DNA of 64,000 nucleotides from DATARH01 sp963705325 (GTDB taxonomy: Bacteria; Pseudomonadota; Alphaproteobacteria; ATCC43930; CGMCC-115725): NCBI GenBank assembly GCA_963705325.1, contig OY970069.1, forward strand, positions 4,092,001 through 4,156,000. The letters are read 5' to 3'. Positions 16,859-25,757 of the stretch are shown here, one piece after another. Positions within the stretch are counted from its first letter, which is position 1; each line of letters begins with the position of its first letter. The translations under genes and the position numbers were made by a program. The notes beneath the pieces were generated by a model that saw nothing but the letters and a program-made list of their open reading frames with translations, searched no databases and was not told the DNA's origin.

Positions 16859-17473
16859 TCAGCGCGAATAGAATTCGACGACGAGGTTCGGCTCCATCGT
16901 CACCGGGTACGGCACATCGGCCAGTTTCGGTGCGCGGATGAAGCGGCCCTTCATGCGCTCGTGGTCGATTTCGAGGTAATCGGGGACGTCGCGCTCGCTC
17001 GATTGCGTCGCCTCGATAACGTTCGCCATCTCCTTGGCCTTGGGCCGCAACTCAATCTCGTCGCCGTCGCGCAGCACGACCGAGCCGATGTTGACGCGCC
17101 TGCCGTTGACCAGCACATGGCCGTGGTTGATCAGCTGGCGCGAGGCGAATGGGGTCGGCGCCAGCTTCATGCGGTAGACCACGGCATCGAGCCGGCGCTC
17201 GAGCAACTCGATCAGATTCTCGCCGGTATCGCCGCGCCGCCGCGACGCCTCCTCATAGAGACGGCGGAACTGGCGCTCGCCAATATTGCCGTAATAGCCC
17301 TTGAGCTTTTGTTTGGCCGCAAGCTGCGTTCCGTAATCGGACGGCTTTTTGCGCCGCTGCCCGTGCTGACCCGGGCCGTAATCGTGCCGGTTGATCGGGC
17401 TCTTAGCCCGGCCCCACAAATTGACGCCGAGGCGCCGGTTGATCTTGTACTTCAACTCGCTGCGCTTGCTCAT
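16859..17473 (-). CDS. rpsD: 30S ribosomal protein S4
   Basis: Primary 16S rRNA-binding protein that nucleates 30S assembly. The sequence runs MSKRSELKYKINRRLGVNLWGR, then the basic PGQHGQRRKKPSDYG loop. The S4 RNA-binding domain follows (LERRLDAVVYRMKLAPTPFASRQLINHGHVLVNGRRVNI). The protein ends in NLVVEFYSR. At 204-205 codons it is full length for the alphaproteobacterial, non-zinc form: the N-terminal Cys4 zinc motif of some S4 proteins is absent. It is transcribed alone from a good promoter at 17576-17603, outside the alpha-operon location seen in gammaproteobacteria. Confidence 0.97.
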   Translation of the reverse strand: MSKRSELKYKINRRLGVNLWGRAKSPINRHDYGPGQHGQRRKKPSDYGTQLAAKQKLKGYYGNIGERQFRRLYEEASRRRGDTGENLIELLERRLDAVVYRMKLAPTPFASRQLINHGHVLVNGRRVNIGSVVLRDGDEIELRPKAKEMANVIEATQSSERDVPDYLEIDHERMKGRFIRAPKLADVPYPVTMEPNLVVEFYSR

Positions 17474-17575
17474 CTTGATCGATCCCGTTTCGGGTTGTTG
17501 TTATCCCAATAGTGCCATCCGCCGCGTTGCCGCCCGGAGGCCGGGGCTTTCGCCCGCTTTCTTGGGAAGGGCGCG

Positions 17576-17603
17576 AACTATACGCGCGACGGCAGGGAAG
17601 TCA
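17576..17603 (-). promoter_or_regulatory. Sigma70-type promoter of rpsD
   Basis: Read leftward, TTGACT (17598-17603) and TATAGT (17576-17581) are separated by 16 bases and sit about 100 bases before the rpsD start. This is a near-consensus housekeeping promoter, as expected for a ribosomal protein gene. The spacing is one base shorter than optimal. Confidence 0.55.
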
Positions 17604-17618
17604 ATTTTGGGTAGTGGG

Positions 17619-17825
17619 TCAGTCTGAAATCTGAGGCGTAATTTCCCACTGCCTGCCATCCCAAGATATTTTGCAAAGACGCCCGCTGGCGCTATCTCGT
17701 GTCATCACAGAGCCTTTGGGCAAAAGCCGCAGTTGCTCGGCAGACAGAGCCTCATGAAAGGAATCGAGAATGACTCGCGCCTCTGCGGACATTGGCTCGA
17801 TGCCGACGCGGCGACGCGATGTCAT
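17619..17825 (-). CDS. Small hypothetical protein coupled to a transposase remnant
   Basis: A 68-residue ORF of unknown family with a WDGRQWEITPQ C-terminal segment and a central helix (SAEARVILDSFHEALSAEQLRLLPKG). Its ATG at 17825 overlaps the TGA of the IS1-like transposase remnant (ATGA), the usual sign of translational coupling. It lies just upstream of the rpsD promoter. It could be a passenger of the old element or a small host gene that shares its transcript. No domain is recognisable. Confidence 0.4.
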   Translation of the reverse strand: MTSRRRVGIEPMSAEARVILDSFHEALSAEQLRLLPKGSVMTRDSASGRLCKISWDGRQWEITPQISD

Positions 17826-18049
17826 GCCTCGATCCGCTTCTTATAGGGGCCGCGCTTGCCTGGCTTCGGCTCAGCGGCTTCCAATAGCGCCACGATATCA
17901 GAAACCTCCCAAAGCCGATCCGACACCCCTGCGGCCATCGCCGGGGTGACGCGCAGCGTCTTATGGATACGAACGAAATTGTAATAGGTCATGAATAGCG
18001 CGACCGGGTGCGCGTGGTTCTCGATCTTTTTGAAGCTGTTTCTTTCGCC
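17822..18049 (-). pseudogene. C-terminal remnant of an IS1-family-like transposase
   Basis: Reading leftward, 75 codons encode NSFKKIENHAHPVALFMTYY, then NFVRIHKTLRVTPAMAAGVSD and a tail ending GKRGPYKKRIEA. This is the recognisable last quarter of proteins annotated as IS1-family transposases in Rhizobiales and relatives. The reading frame is closed upstream by an in-frame TAA at 18050-18052, and no N-terminal or catalytic portion is found further on. There is no clear terminal inverted repeat at either end. So this is a dead fragment, marking a former insertion between rpsD and typA. Confidence 0.68.
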
Positions 18050-18177
18050 TTACGGACCCTGCTCCGCCTGCTTCTGCTGAAAATTATCAGGCGCTCGTCA
18101 CGGTGCGACGGCTCCCACAAGGCCGCAACCATCGCGTCATTAGCGTACGATTTTGGCGATTTTGCGGTCGGACATCG

Positions 18178-18539
18178 CTACCGGCATGGGAACGCCGCGG
18201 CCAGCGCCCGGGCGATCAAATCGGGCGCGCCGAGATCGCGAAGCTTGGGGTTATTCTTGAGGAATTGGACGACGATGTTGCGCAGCGAGGGATCATCCAG
18301 CTCGCTCGAAATGCACACGTTGATGCCGTCGATCACGTTGTTCAAGAGCAGCAGGTCGGTGACGGCGTCGATATAGCCGTAACAGAAGTCCACATACGCG
18401 CCGATCGTCGCGGTGCATTGCTGAAGCAGCTGATTTCCGTCGCGCACCTTTGCCGAGGCCGCCGCGCTGCATGACAACATGCCGGCGAGGACTGACGCGA
18501 TAAGCCCAAGCCTCAAGGGGCGCCAGGCAGCAACCTCAT
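18178..18539 (-). CDS. Rap1a/Tai-like protein with signal peptide (possible frameshift near start)
   Basis: The mature part matches the Rap1a/Tai family: a GNQLLQQC start, FCYGYIDAVTD, a central NVCISSELDD, the conserved VQFLKNNPKLRDLGAPDLIARALAAAFPC end, and four Cys. In Serratia, members are periplasmic immunity proteins against type VI effectors, but many homologues have no known role. The first part is a hydrophobic signal peptide (LGLIASVLAGMLSCSAAASA). The frame has no good ATG. ATG 18539 overlaps the glyoxalase stop (ATGA) but runs into a stop after eight codons. One extra base in the C run at 18517-18520 would join it to the conserved frame. Otherwise a TTG at 18516 must be used. No T6SS effector is nearby. 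Confidence 0.65.
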
Positions 18540-18901
18540 TTTTCCGACCCCGTCCCCATGCCGAAGAACAGTTCGTTGCCATCGAGATCGATGACATTGA
18601 ATTCGCGCATGCCGTAATCGTAGTTCTCCGGAGCTTTAACGGCTTTGGCGCCTCTTGCCGACAGTTCGGCATGCAACGCATCGACATCGTCGACAAAAAC
18701 GGCGACCGCGCTGTTACCGGGCAACCGCTTGGTCTTTTCCGCCGCGATCAGGTGGAGGTTCACATCGTCGCGGCACAGGCACGCGTAAAAGAGCGGCGTG
18801 ACGTACCGAAAGGTTACATCGAAGCCAAGGACATCGCGATAGTGCACAATGCTGGCGGCAATGTCCTGGACGGCCAGAGCGGGCGCTGCTCCTACCAGCA
18901 T
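18536..18901 (-). CDS. Glyoxalase/bleomycin-resistance superfamily protein
   Basis: A 121-residue vicinal-oxygen-chelate protein. The pattern is ALAVQDIAASIVHYRDVLGFDVTFRY at the N-terminus, VFVDDVDALHAELSARGAKAV in the middle and MREFNVIDLDGNELFFGMG at the end. It resembles the bleomycin-resistance-like branch, usually a dimer; a true glyoxalase I is unlikely from the metal-ligand spacing. Start chosen at ATG 18901, preceded by GGGGGAGAA; a longer frame to 18979 would nearly reach the typA stop. It lies 37 bases downstream of typA and overlaps the Rap1a-like gene by four bases. Confidence 0.8.
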   Translation of the reverse strand: MLVGAAPALAVQDIAASIVHYRDVLGFDVTFRYVTPLFYACLCRDDVNLHLIAAEKTKRLPGNSAVAVFVDDVDALHAELSARGAKAVKAPENYDYGMREFNVIDLDGNELFFGMGTGSEK

Positions 18902-18938
18902 CGGCGTTCTCCCCCATTTCAGCAGCCCGGTGGCCCGC

Positions 18939-20763
18939 CTACTCCGCCGCGGCGCTCCGCGACGCGCGTTTGCGATCATTGGCGTCGAGCAGCCGCTTGC
19001 GAAGGCGGATCGACTTGGGTGTCACCTCGGCCAGCTCGTCGTCGGCGATGTAGGCGATCGCTTCCTCCAGGCTCATCAGGATCGGCGGCGTCAGCCGAAC
19101 CGCCTCGTCCTTCGACGTGGTGCGTATATTGGTGAGTTGCTTGCCCTTCGCCGGGTTGACGTCGAGGTCGTTGTCGCGGCTATGCGCGCCAATGATCATA
19201 CCAGGATAGATCGCGTCGCCCGGCGTGACGAACATCGCGCCGCGCTCTTCGAGGTTCCACAGCGCATAGGCGACCGCCGCGCCGCTTGCGGTCGAGATCA
19301 GCACGCCGTTGATCCGCCCCTCGACCGCGCCCTTGTACGGCGCGTAGCCATGGAAAATGCGGCTCATTACCCCGCTGCCGCGGGTGTCAGTGAGGAATTC
19401 GCCATGATACCCGATGAGGCCGCGCGTCGGCGCGAGGAACGTCAGGCGCAGCTTGCCGCCGCCCGAAGGGCGCATTTCCTGCATTTCGGCCTTCCGCCGG
19501 CTCATTTTCTCGACCACGACGCCGGCGTATTCCTCGTCGACGTCGACAAAGACCTCCTCGACCGGCTCAAGGCGCTGGCCGCCCTCGTTGCGGAACAGCA
19601 CGCGCGGGCGCGAGATCGACAGTTCGAACCCCTCGCGGCGCATCGTCTCGATCAGCACGCCGAGCTGTAATTCCCCGCGGCCGGAGACCTCGACCGCGTC
19701 GCGCTGGGCATTTTCCTGCACCTTGATCGCGACATTGCCTTCGGCCTCGCGGCGCAGCCGCTCGGCGATCATCCGCGAGGTCACCTTGGTGCCCTCGCGC
19801 CCGGCGAGCGGACTGTCGTTGACCGAGAACGTCATCGCCAAGGTCGGCGGGTCGATCGGGTCGGCTGCAAGCGCTTCGGTCACCTCAGGCGCGCACAGTG
19901 TGTCGGCAACCGTGGTTTCAGCCAGCCCCGCAACGGCGATGATGTCGCCGGCGCGCGCCTCCTCGACACCGATCCGCTCGAGACCGCGATAGGCGAGCAG
20001 CTTAGTCAGCCGCGCCTGCTCGATGACCTTGCCGTCGCGCGCCAGCGACTTGACCGGCATGTTGAGGCGCGCGACGCCGGAATGAATGAGGCCGGTCAGC
20101 ACGCGGCCGAGATAGGGGTCGTAATCGAGCGTCGTCGCCAACATCGCGAAGGGCGCGTCGGAGTTCCGCCTGGGGCGGCGGCACGTGCGCGACGATGAGA
20201 TCGAAAAGGGGTGCCAGGTCCTTATGCGGCGCACCGAGCTCGGCTACCGCCCAGCCGTTACGTCCCGAGGCGAACAACGTGGGAAAATCGAGTTGCTGCT
20301 CGTCGGCTTCCAGGAGCGCGAACAGATCGAATATCTCGTTGTGTACCGCCCCGGCTCGGGCGTCGGGGCGATCGACTTTGTTGATGACGACGATCGGGCG
20401 GAGCCCGCGCCGCAGCGCCTTCGCGACGACGAACTTGGTCTGCGGCATCGGCCCCTCGGCCGCGTCGACCAGCACCAGCACGCCATCGACCATGCTCAGG
20501 ATGCGCTCGACCTCGCCGCCGAAATCGGCGTGGCCGGGGGTGTCGACGATGTTGATGCGGGTCTCGCCCCACATCAGCGACGTGCATTTCGCCAAGATTG
20601 TGATACCGCGCTCGCGCTCCAGCTCGTTCGAATCGAGCGCGCGCTCGGCCACCTGCTGGTTGGCGCGGAACACGCCCGATTGGCGCAGCAGCTGATCGAC
20701 CAACGTCGTCTTGCCGTGGTCGACATGCGCGATGATCGCGATGTTGCGAATGCTTTCAGTCAC
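18939..20763 (-). CDS. typA: Ribosome-associated GTPase TypA/BipA, interrupted by one-base frameshift
   Basis: Translational GTPase of the elongation-factor family, involved in ribosome biogenesis and stress adaptation. The N-terminal frame (start 20763) has AHVDHGKTTLVDQL, RGITI, DTPGHADFGGE and NKVDRPDA. It runs to LFDLIVAHVPPPQAE at about 20164. The C-terminal frame picks up at once with SDAPFAMLATTLDYDPYLGR and continues through the EF-G-like domains and the TypA-specific GAMFVTPGDAIYPGMIIG region to the stop at 18939. Removing one base near 20163 gives 607 residues, the normal TypA length, with nothing missing. The gene follows the adenosine-kinase-like gene by 29 bases. I think the frameshift is a sequence error (see findings). 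Confidence 0.9.
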
Positions 20764-20792
20764 GGTACACGCAGCGCCCCTTCCGGCCGCAC

Positions 20793-21788
20793 CTACACCA
20801 GGCCGGCGGAGGCGACGAGTTTGTCGAGCGCGGCCTCGGGCCGGGCGCCGACATGGCTAATGATTTCGGCAGCACATAGGCTGCCGATCGCTCCACAAGT
20901 GGGGAGTGACAGACCGCGGGTCAAGCCAAACAATACGCCCGAGGCGTAGAGATCGCCGGCCCCGGTCGTATCGACAACGTGCTCGACCCGCGCCGGGGCG
21001 ACATAATGGGTATCGTCCGGGGTAAGGATCACGCTGCCGGCGGCGCTGCGGGTCAGCGCGGCGATCTTGACATGGCCCCGCACCGCCGCGGCGGCGGCGT
21101 CGAATTCATCGGTCTGGTAGAGCGAGCAGATCTCGGCCTCGTTGGCGAAGAGAATGTCGACTTCGCCTGATACCAGCGCGATGAAGTCATCACGATGACG
21201 GCCGACGCAGAACGGGTCCGACAGGCTCAGCGCCACCTGGCGGCCGGCCTGGTGGGCGGCCCGCGCCGCCTTGCGGAAGGCTTCCTTGGCGCGCGGCGGG
21301 TCGAACAAATAGCCCTCCAGATAGGTGATCTGCGCCGCCCCGACGATTGCCGCGTCAACGTCCTCGGGACCAAGATCGACACAGGCGCCGAGATAGGTGC
21401 CCATAGTGCGCTGGCCGTCTGCCGTCACCAGCACCAAGCAGCGCGCCGTGCCGGGCCCCTCGGTCGCTGGCGGGGTGTCGAAGCGAATCCCGATTGCGGT
21501 GATGTCGTGGCGGAACACCCGCCCCAGCAGATCGTCGCGCACCTTGCCGATATAGGCGCCGTTGCCGCCCAGCGAGGCGATCCCTGCCATGGTGTTGCCG
21601 GCGGAGCCGCCCGAACTCTCGATCGCCGGCCCGATCTTGGCGTAGAGCGCATCCGCTCGCGCCGCGTCGATCAGGGTCATTGACCCTTTCGCGAACCCTT
21701 CGCCGGCGAGAAACGCCTCGTCGGCATGAGCGATGACGTCGACGATCGCGTTGCCGATGCCCGCAACGTCGATGGTGGCCAAAACCAT
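20793..21788 (-). CDS. PfkB-family carbohydrate kinase, adenosine-kinase-like
   Basis: Ribokinase-fold kinase. The family signatures are complete: GIGNAIVDVIAHADEAFL at the start, SSGGSAGNTMAGIASLGG near 60, and the C-terminal catalytic motif DTTGAGDLYASG with the Asp base. The close match to alphaproteobacterial sequences annotated as adenosine kinase suggests adenosine phosphorylation to AMP, perhaps recycling adenosine from S-adenosylhomocysteine. Other nucleoside or sugar substrates remain possible. ATG 21788 is preferred because GGGA lies eight to ten bases upstream; an ATG at 21800 adds four residues. It is the first gene of the leftward typA operon. Confidence 0.85.
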   Translation of the reverse strand: MVLATIDVAGIGNAIVDVIAHADEAFLAGEGFAKGSMTLIDAARADALYAKIGPAIESSGGSAGNTMAGIASLGGNGAYIGKVRDDLLGRVFRHDITAIGIRFDTPPATEGPGTARCLVLVTADGQRTMGTYLGACVDLGPEDVDAAIVGAAQITYLEGYLFDPPRAKEAFRKAARAAHQAGRQVALSLSDPFCVGRHRDDFIALVSGEVDILFANEAEICSLYQTDEFDAAAAAVRGHVKIAALTRSAAGSVILTPDDTHYVAPARVEHVVDTTGAGDLYASGVLFGLTRGLSLPTCGAIGSLCAAEIISHVGARPEAALDKLVASAGLV

Positions 21789-21800
21789 CAGAAATCCCAT

Positions 21801-22128
21801 CGGTGGGTGGAAGTGGCCGGCAGTATAGGGACGTAACCAGCACCGACAAGCGCCGCTTTTGGCTCGGCGATTCGCCAGTCGTAAGCGCCCGGTCTTCGAT
21901 CGCTGCTGTGGGTGGCAGCGTTTAACCTATCGACGCGGCCCGATTACCGCGCAAGGCCGAGGATAAATAGTTTTGTCTTCTTCCGCCCCAACGGATATCC
22001 TTTCTTCTGGAGCCATCTGATCGCCGACACGTTCAGAATGCGCCCGCTCGAAGGCTCGCCGCGCCTCACGCCGTTAGGGTCGCGGCCTGAACTGGGTCCC
22101 TTTAGCTTATCAACGGGGTGCGCCACCC
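21801..22128. promoter_or_regulatory. Divergent intergenic region of the adenosine-kinase-like gene and bactofilin
   Basis: Holds no supportable gene. On the minus strand TATACT (21822-21827) with TTGTCG 16 bases upstream is a plausible promoter for the kinase-typA operon. An AT-richer patch near 21958-21990 (GATAAATAGTTTTG) could serve the bactofilin gene. Two short overlapping ORFs here lack ribosome binding sites and look random. Confidence 0.4.
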
Positions 22129-22785
22129 ATGTTTGGCCGAAAGAGACCCGAAACCGAGGATCGTAGAATGGCTGATACCGCCGACGATTTGGGCATTCCG
22201 ATGAAGCCGACGCGGCCGGTTGCGGCGCCGATGGCGGTCACCTCCGTCGGCCGTCAGCCGGCGACGGTGCCGCCGCGCGTGCCCGAAATGCCGCGGGCCA
22301 TGCCCGAACCAGTGCCGGCGGCGGAAGCGTCTCAGCGACGCGTCACCGAGCCGATGGGGATGCCGGTCACGCCCCCTCCCGTCCCGGCCCCGCCGCCACC
22401 GCCGGTGGTGCGGCGCGAATCGGAAGCTCGCAAGCTCACCGTCGGCCGCGAAATCGCGCTGTCGGGCGAGATCGCCTCGTGCGACATGCTCGTGGTCGAG
22501 GGGAGCGTCGAGGCCAATCTGCAGAACTGCCGCGACGTGGACATCGCTGAATCGGGGTTGTTCAAGGGTTCGGCGATGATCGACAACGCGGATGTTCGCG
22601 GCATCTTCGAGGGTAATCTCGTCGTCCGTAAGCGCCTGTTGATCCGCGCCGGCGGCCAAGTATCGGGGACGGTCCGTTACGGTCAGATCGAGATCGAGGC
22701 CGGCGGGCAGATCTCCGGTGACGTGCAGGTCAACGTGGACAGCGACGTCATCGCGGAGCTGCCGAACGCGCGCGCGGTTTCCTAG
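22129..22785 (+). CDS. Bactofilin-family polymer-forming cytoskeletal protein
   Basis: Bactofilins self-assemble without nucleotide into filaments that organise cell-wall or envelope machinery. Residues 1-100 are a disordered, Pro-rich tail (TPPPVPAPPPPPVV). Residues about 100-205 form the right-handed beta-helix domain, with repeating LSGEIASCDMLVVEGSVEANL, LLIRAGGQVSGTVRYGQIEIEAGGQISGDV units. MFGRKR at the N-terminus resembles other bactofilins, but an ATG at 22171 (MADTADD) has the better SD (GAGGATCG). The 3' end overlaps the convergent nth gene by 38 bases. Confidence 0.88.
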   Translation: MFGRKRPETEDRRMADTADDLGIPMKPTRPVAAPMAVTSVGRQPATVPPRVPEMPRAMPEPVPAAEASQRRVTEPMGMPVTPPPVPAPPPPPVVRRESEARKLTVGREIALSGEIASCDMLVVEGSVEANLQNCRDVDIAESGLFKGSAMIDNADVRGIFEGNLVVRKRLLIRAGGQVSGTVRYGQIEIEAGGQISGDVQVNVDSDVIAELPNARAVS

Positions 22786-23530
22786 CCGCCGTCACGACCG
22801 AAGCCACGGCCGGCCGTCGAGCCTTGCGGGGCTCGCCGGCGGAGTTGTCCTGTTTGTCGGTCGCCGCGCGCGCCGCGATCAATTCCTCCGGCACTGTCTT
22901 GGCCTGGTAGCGGCATAGCGCCGCGACGACGCAATTGGGGCAATCCGGTTTGCGCGCCTTGCAGACATGACGGCCGTGCAGGATCAGCCAGTGATGCGCG
23001 TTGAGTTTGTACTGCTTCGGGGTGATCGCCTCGAGCCTCAGCTCGACCGCGTGCGGAGTTCTGCCGGGCGCGATGCCGGTGCGGTTTCCGACGCGGAAGA
23101 TGTGCGTGTCAACCGCGATGGTCGGCTCGTCGAAGGCGACATTGAGCACGACATTGGCGGTCTTGCGCCCTACCCCTGGCAACGCTTCCAGCGCCTCGCG
23201 GTCGTGCGGCACTTCACCGCCGTGTTTCTCGACCAGGATGCGCGACAGCGCGACGACGTTCTTCGCCTTGGTGCGGTAGAGCCCAATCGTCCGGATCAGC
23301 CGCTCGACCCGCTCGATCCCGAGCGCGAGCATCTTGGCCGGCGTGTCGGCGAGCGCGAACAGGGCCGGCGTCGCCTTGTTGACGCCGACGTCGGTCGCTT
23401 GCGCCGACAGCACGACCGCGACCAGCAGCGTGAACGGGTTGATATATTCCAGCTCGGTGCGCGGGATCGGGCGGCTCTCCGCCAGCAGCCGATAGAATTC
23501 GGCGACCTCCGCTTTGGTGAATTTGCGCAT
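22748..23530 (-). CDS. nth: Endonuclease III
   Basis: Bifunctional DNA glycosylase/AP lyase for oxidised pyrimidines. The helix-hairpin-helix has LPGVGRKTANVVL with the catalytic Lys near residue 128; VDTHIFRVGNR holds the catalytic Asp. The [4Fe-4S] cluster motif C-x6-C-x2-C-x5-C is present as CKARKPDCPNCVVAALC. The last 45 residues are a basic, low-complexity tail (KPRARSAAPR) beyond the usual end of Nth. This tail overlaps the bactofilin gene. Divergent from the DUF2244 gene with 64 bases between starts. Confidence 0.93.
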   Translation of the reverse strand: MRKFTKAEVAEFYRLLAESRPIPRTELEYINPFTLLVAVVLSAQATDVGVNKATPALFALADTPAKMLALGIERVERLIRTIGLYRTKAKNVVALSRILVEKHGGEVPHDREALEALPGVGRKTANVVLNVAFDEPTIAVDTHIFRVGNRTGIAPGRTPHAVELRLEAITPKQYKLNAHHWLILHGRHVCKARKPDCPNCVVAALCRYQAKTVPEELIAARAATDKQDNSAGEPRKARRPAVASVVTAARKPRARSAAPR

Positions 23531-23594
23531 CGCTGGCGACTGTAGCTTATTTTCCGCGATAGCGACGCGCGGCTTGCGCTATTTTGGAACCGTG

Positions 23595-24114
23595 ATGAAT
23601 TCGACCGATACCGCAATCCCCGTTACCCCGACGCGGATCTTTTTCGAGCGCGTCCTGCTGCCCTATCGCAGCCTGCCCCTGCGCGGGTTCAACACGCTGA
23701 TGCTGGTGCTCGGGCTGATCAGCATTACCGTCAGCGTCATCTTCGTCACCATCGGCGCCTGGCCTGTCTGCGGCTTCTTCGGGCTCGACGTGCTGCTGGT
23801 CTACGTCGCGTTCCGCCTCAGTTACCGCAGCGCCCGCCAGCGCGAGACGCTGCGCCTCGCCGAAGAGGAGTTCACCGTCGAGCGCGTCGGCATCCGCGGT
23901 GACCGCCGCTCCTGGCGGTTCCAGCCGTTCTGGCTGCGCGTCGTCTATGAGGAGCACTCCGACGAGTTCGAACCGGCTGTCGGTGACCTCGCACGGCAAG
24001 AGCCTGGCGATCGGCACGTTCCTACCCTCGCCGGTGCGGCGCGAGGTCGCCAGCGCACTGCACGAGGCGCTGGGCCGCTGGCGCGCCGCGCTCAATCCCG
24101 CGCACTCGGAATAG
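23595..24114 (+). CDS. DUF2244 membrane protein, interrupted by one-base frameshift
   Basis: Integral membrane protein of the DUF2244 family, common in Alphaproteobacteria and of unknown role. The first frame gives MNSTDTAIPVTPTRIFFERVL, two transmembrane helices (FNTLMLVLGLISITVSVIFVTI and GFFGLDVLLVYVAFRL) and the start of the cytoplasmic domain up to VVYEEHSDE. The conserved end, SNRLSVTSHGKSLAIGTFL..., PVRREVASALHEALGRWR, is in another frame and ends at 24114. Deleting one T at 23967-23968 fuses them into a normal 172-residue protein. The unshifted frame runs into nonsense to 24302. Its end abuts the convergent hydrolase gene. The break is likely a sequence error. Confidence 0.8.
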
Positions 24115-24822
24115 TCAGGGCCGCGCCAGCCGCTCCGCGATGGTCCGCAGCGCGCGGGGATGGGCGAGCATCGTCGTGTGCGCGCCGTCGATGGCGATGT
24201 TTTCGCGGTTTGGCCCTGGCTCGTCGATGCAGCTGCGCCAGGCGACGACGCCGTCGCGCGGACTGTAAATCGCCGTGGTCGGCACCGGCGGCGCCTCGGT
24301 GAGCCGGCCGATCAGCAAATGCTGGCCGCTGTGCAGGGGCGCCAGCGCCCGGTAGATCGGCTCCAGCGGGCTGGCGGTCGGCAGGCGAAATGGGCTGCAC
24401 ACGGTAATGACCCGGCGCACCCGATCGGGATGGGCGTTGGTAAGAGCACGAGCCAGCACGCCGCCGAGACTGACCCCGACAAAGCTCGCCTTTTCGCCCG
24501 CCTCCTCGGTGCTCTCAAGGAGCTGCCGCTCTACCGCCCTCACCGCGGCGGCGGTCGGGCCGAGATTGACCCCGCTGCCCCAGCCTTCGGCGGCGTAGCC
24601 GAGCGCGGTCAACCACTGACGGAACCCGCGCGTCATGCCGTCGGAACAAAAGAACGCCGGCAGGACGATCACCGGATGCCCGTCGCCGCGCGGCACCCCG
24701 CCGACATCGGCGCGGAACCGGCGGAGCCGCGCGCGCAAGACCGCTCGCCCCTCGCCCATCAGGTCGCGCCAGGACGGGCCAGGCAGCGCTCCGGAGCGGT
24801 CGAAAATCTGCAGCTCGCTCAC
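24115..24822 (-). CDS. Alpha/beta hydrolase
   Basis: A 235-residue alpha/beta-hydrolase-fold protein. The nucleophile elbow is GVSLGGVLAR (Ser in G-x-S-x-G) and a plausible catalytic His is in DGAHTTMLAHPRAL near the C-terminus; the acid is probably in YSPRDGVVAW. It lacks a signal peptide. GTG 24822 overlaps the dapB stop (GTGA), so it is translationally coupled to dapB. A longer frame to 25182 simply reads through dapB in the wrong frame. Substrate unknown; esterase or lipase activity is the general expectation. Confidence 0.78.
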   Translation of the reverse strand: MSELQIFDRSGALPGPSWRDLMGEGRAVLRARLRRFRADVGGVPRGDGHPVIVLPAFFCSDGMTRGFRQWLTALGYAAEGWGSGVNLGPTAAAVRAVERQLLESTEEAGEKASFVGVSLGGVLARALTNAHPDRVRRVITVCSPFRLPTASPLEPIYRALAPLHSGQHLLIGRLTEAPPVPTTAIYSPRDGVVAWRSCIDEPGPNRENIAIDGAHTTMLAHPRALRTIAERLARP

Positions 24823-25625
24823 AGCCCCAGCACCTCTTTCATGCCGTAAATGCCGGGCGGCTTGCCGATCACCCAGCGGGCAGCGCGCACCGCACCCTTG
24901 GCGTAGATCGCCCGATTGGTCGCGCGGTGCGACAGTTCGAGCCGCTCGCCGGCGCCAGCGAAGATCACATGGTGGTCGCCAACCGCGTCGCCGCCGCGCA
25001 GCGAGGCGAAACCGATGTCGCCGCTGCGCCGCGCGCCGGTGATCCCGTCGCGCCCGCGTTGCGCCACCTCGTCGAGGGTCGTGCCGCGCGCCGCCGCTGC
25101 CGCGCGGCCGAGGGCCAGCGCGGTACCCGACGGCGCATCGACCTTGCCGCGATGGTGCATCTCCATGATCTCGATGTCCCAATCCGGCCCGAGCCGGGCG
25201 GCGACCTGCTCGACGAGGCCGAGGAGCAGGTTGATGCCGAGGCTGGTGTTCGCCGCCCAGACGATCGGAATTTGCTTCGCCGCCTGGCGCAGCGCCGCAG
25301 TCTCGGCCGGCGACAACCCGGTTGTGCCGATCACCATCGGCGTGCGCTGCTCGGCCGCGAGGGCGGCATGCGCCGCCGTCGCCGCAGGTGTCGAGAATTC
25401 AATGACGACATCGCTGTCGCCGATCAGCTTGCCTGGCGCGTTGCCGGCGGCGAGCCCGATCCGGCCGATCCCCGCCAGTTCGCCGAGGTCGGCGCCGACA
25501 TGGGTGCTCCCCGGCTTGGCGGTGCCGCCGGCGAGCTCGCAGTCCTCGGCGGCGGCGATCTCCGCCACGAGCATGCGGCCCATACGGCCGCCGCAGCCGA
25601 TGACGCCCATCCTGATATCGGCCAT
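24819..25625 (-). CDS. dapB: 4-hydroxy-tetrahydrodipicolinate reductase
   Basis: NAD(P)H-dependent reductase of the diaminopimelate/lysine pathway. The Rossmann motif VIGCGGRMGRMLV lies near residue 8, FSTPAATAAHAALA near 78, and the catalytic and substrate-binding region EIMEMHHRGKVDAPSGTALALG near 150-171. This includes the His-His and Lys residues and the SGT loop. A length of 268 is normal. It is leftward, divergent from murJ with 132 bases between starts, and coupled to a downstream hydrolase. It provides meso-diaminopimelate for peptidoglycan, in step with murJ next door. Confidence 0.95.
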   Translation of the reverse strand: MADIRMGVIGCGGRMGRMLVAEIAAAEDCELAGGTAKPGSTHVGADLGELAGIGRIGLAAGNAPGKLIGDSDVVIEFSTPAATAAHAALAAEQRTPMVIGTTGLSPAETAALRQAAKQIPIVWAANTSLGINLLLGLVEQVAARLGPDWDIEIMEMHHRGKVDAPSGTALALGRAAAAARGTTLDEVAQRGRDGITGARRSGDIGFASLRGGDAVGDHHVIFAGAGERLELSHRATNRAIYAKGAVRAARWVIGKPPGIYGMKEVLGL

Positions 25626-25757
25626 GCCGGGTCTCCCGAATCAAGGAACGGGAACGCTTACTCCGTGTGACAAGAAAAAGACAAGGACACGCTGAGCGCG
25701 GCTTCGCGCCGACGCTCGGCATTTTCCCCATCGCGATTTTCCTCTACACCGCGCCGC

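Noticed and set aside
17822..18180. Complete insertion sequence
   Set aside because: Only the transposase C-terminus is present, an in-frame stop closes it, and no terminal inverted repeats or target duplication are visible.
20160..20234. Programmed frameshift in typA
   Set aside because: No slippery heptamer or downstream pseudoknot is evident, typA is not known to use one, and the same kind of break occurs in two unrelated genes.
21912..22166. Small ORF between the kinase and bactofilin genes
   Set aside because: No ribosome binding site, composition like random GC-rich DNA, and it runs into the bactofilin gene in another frame.
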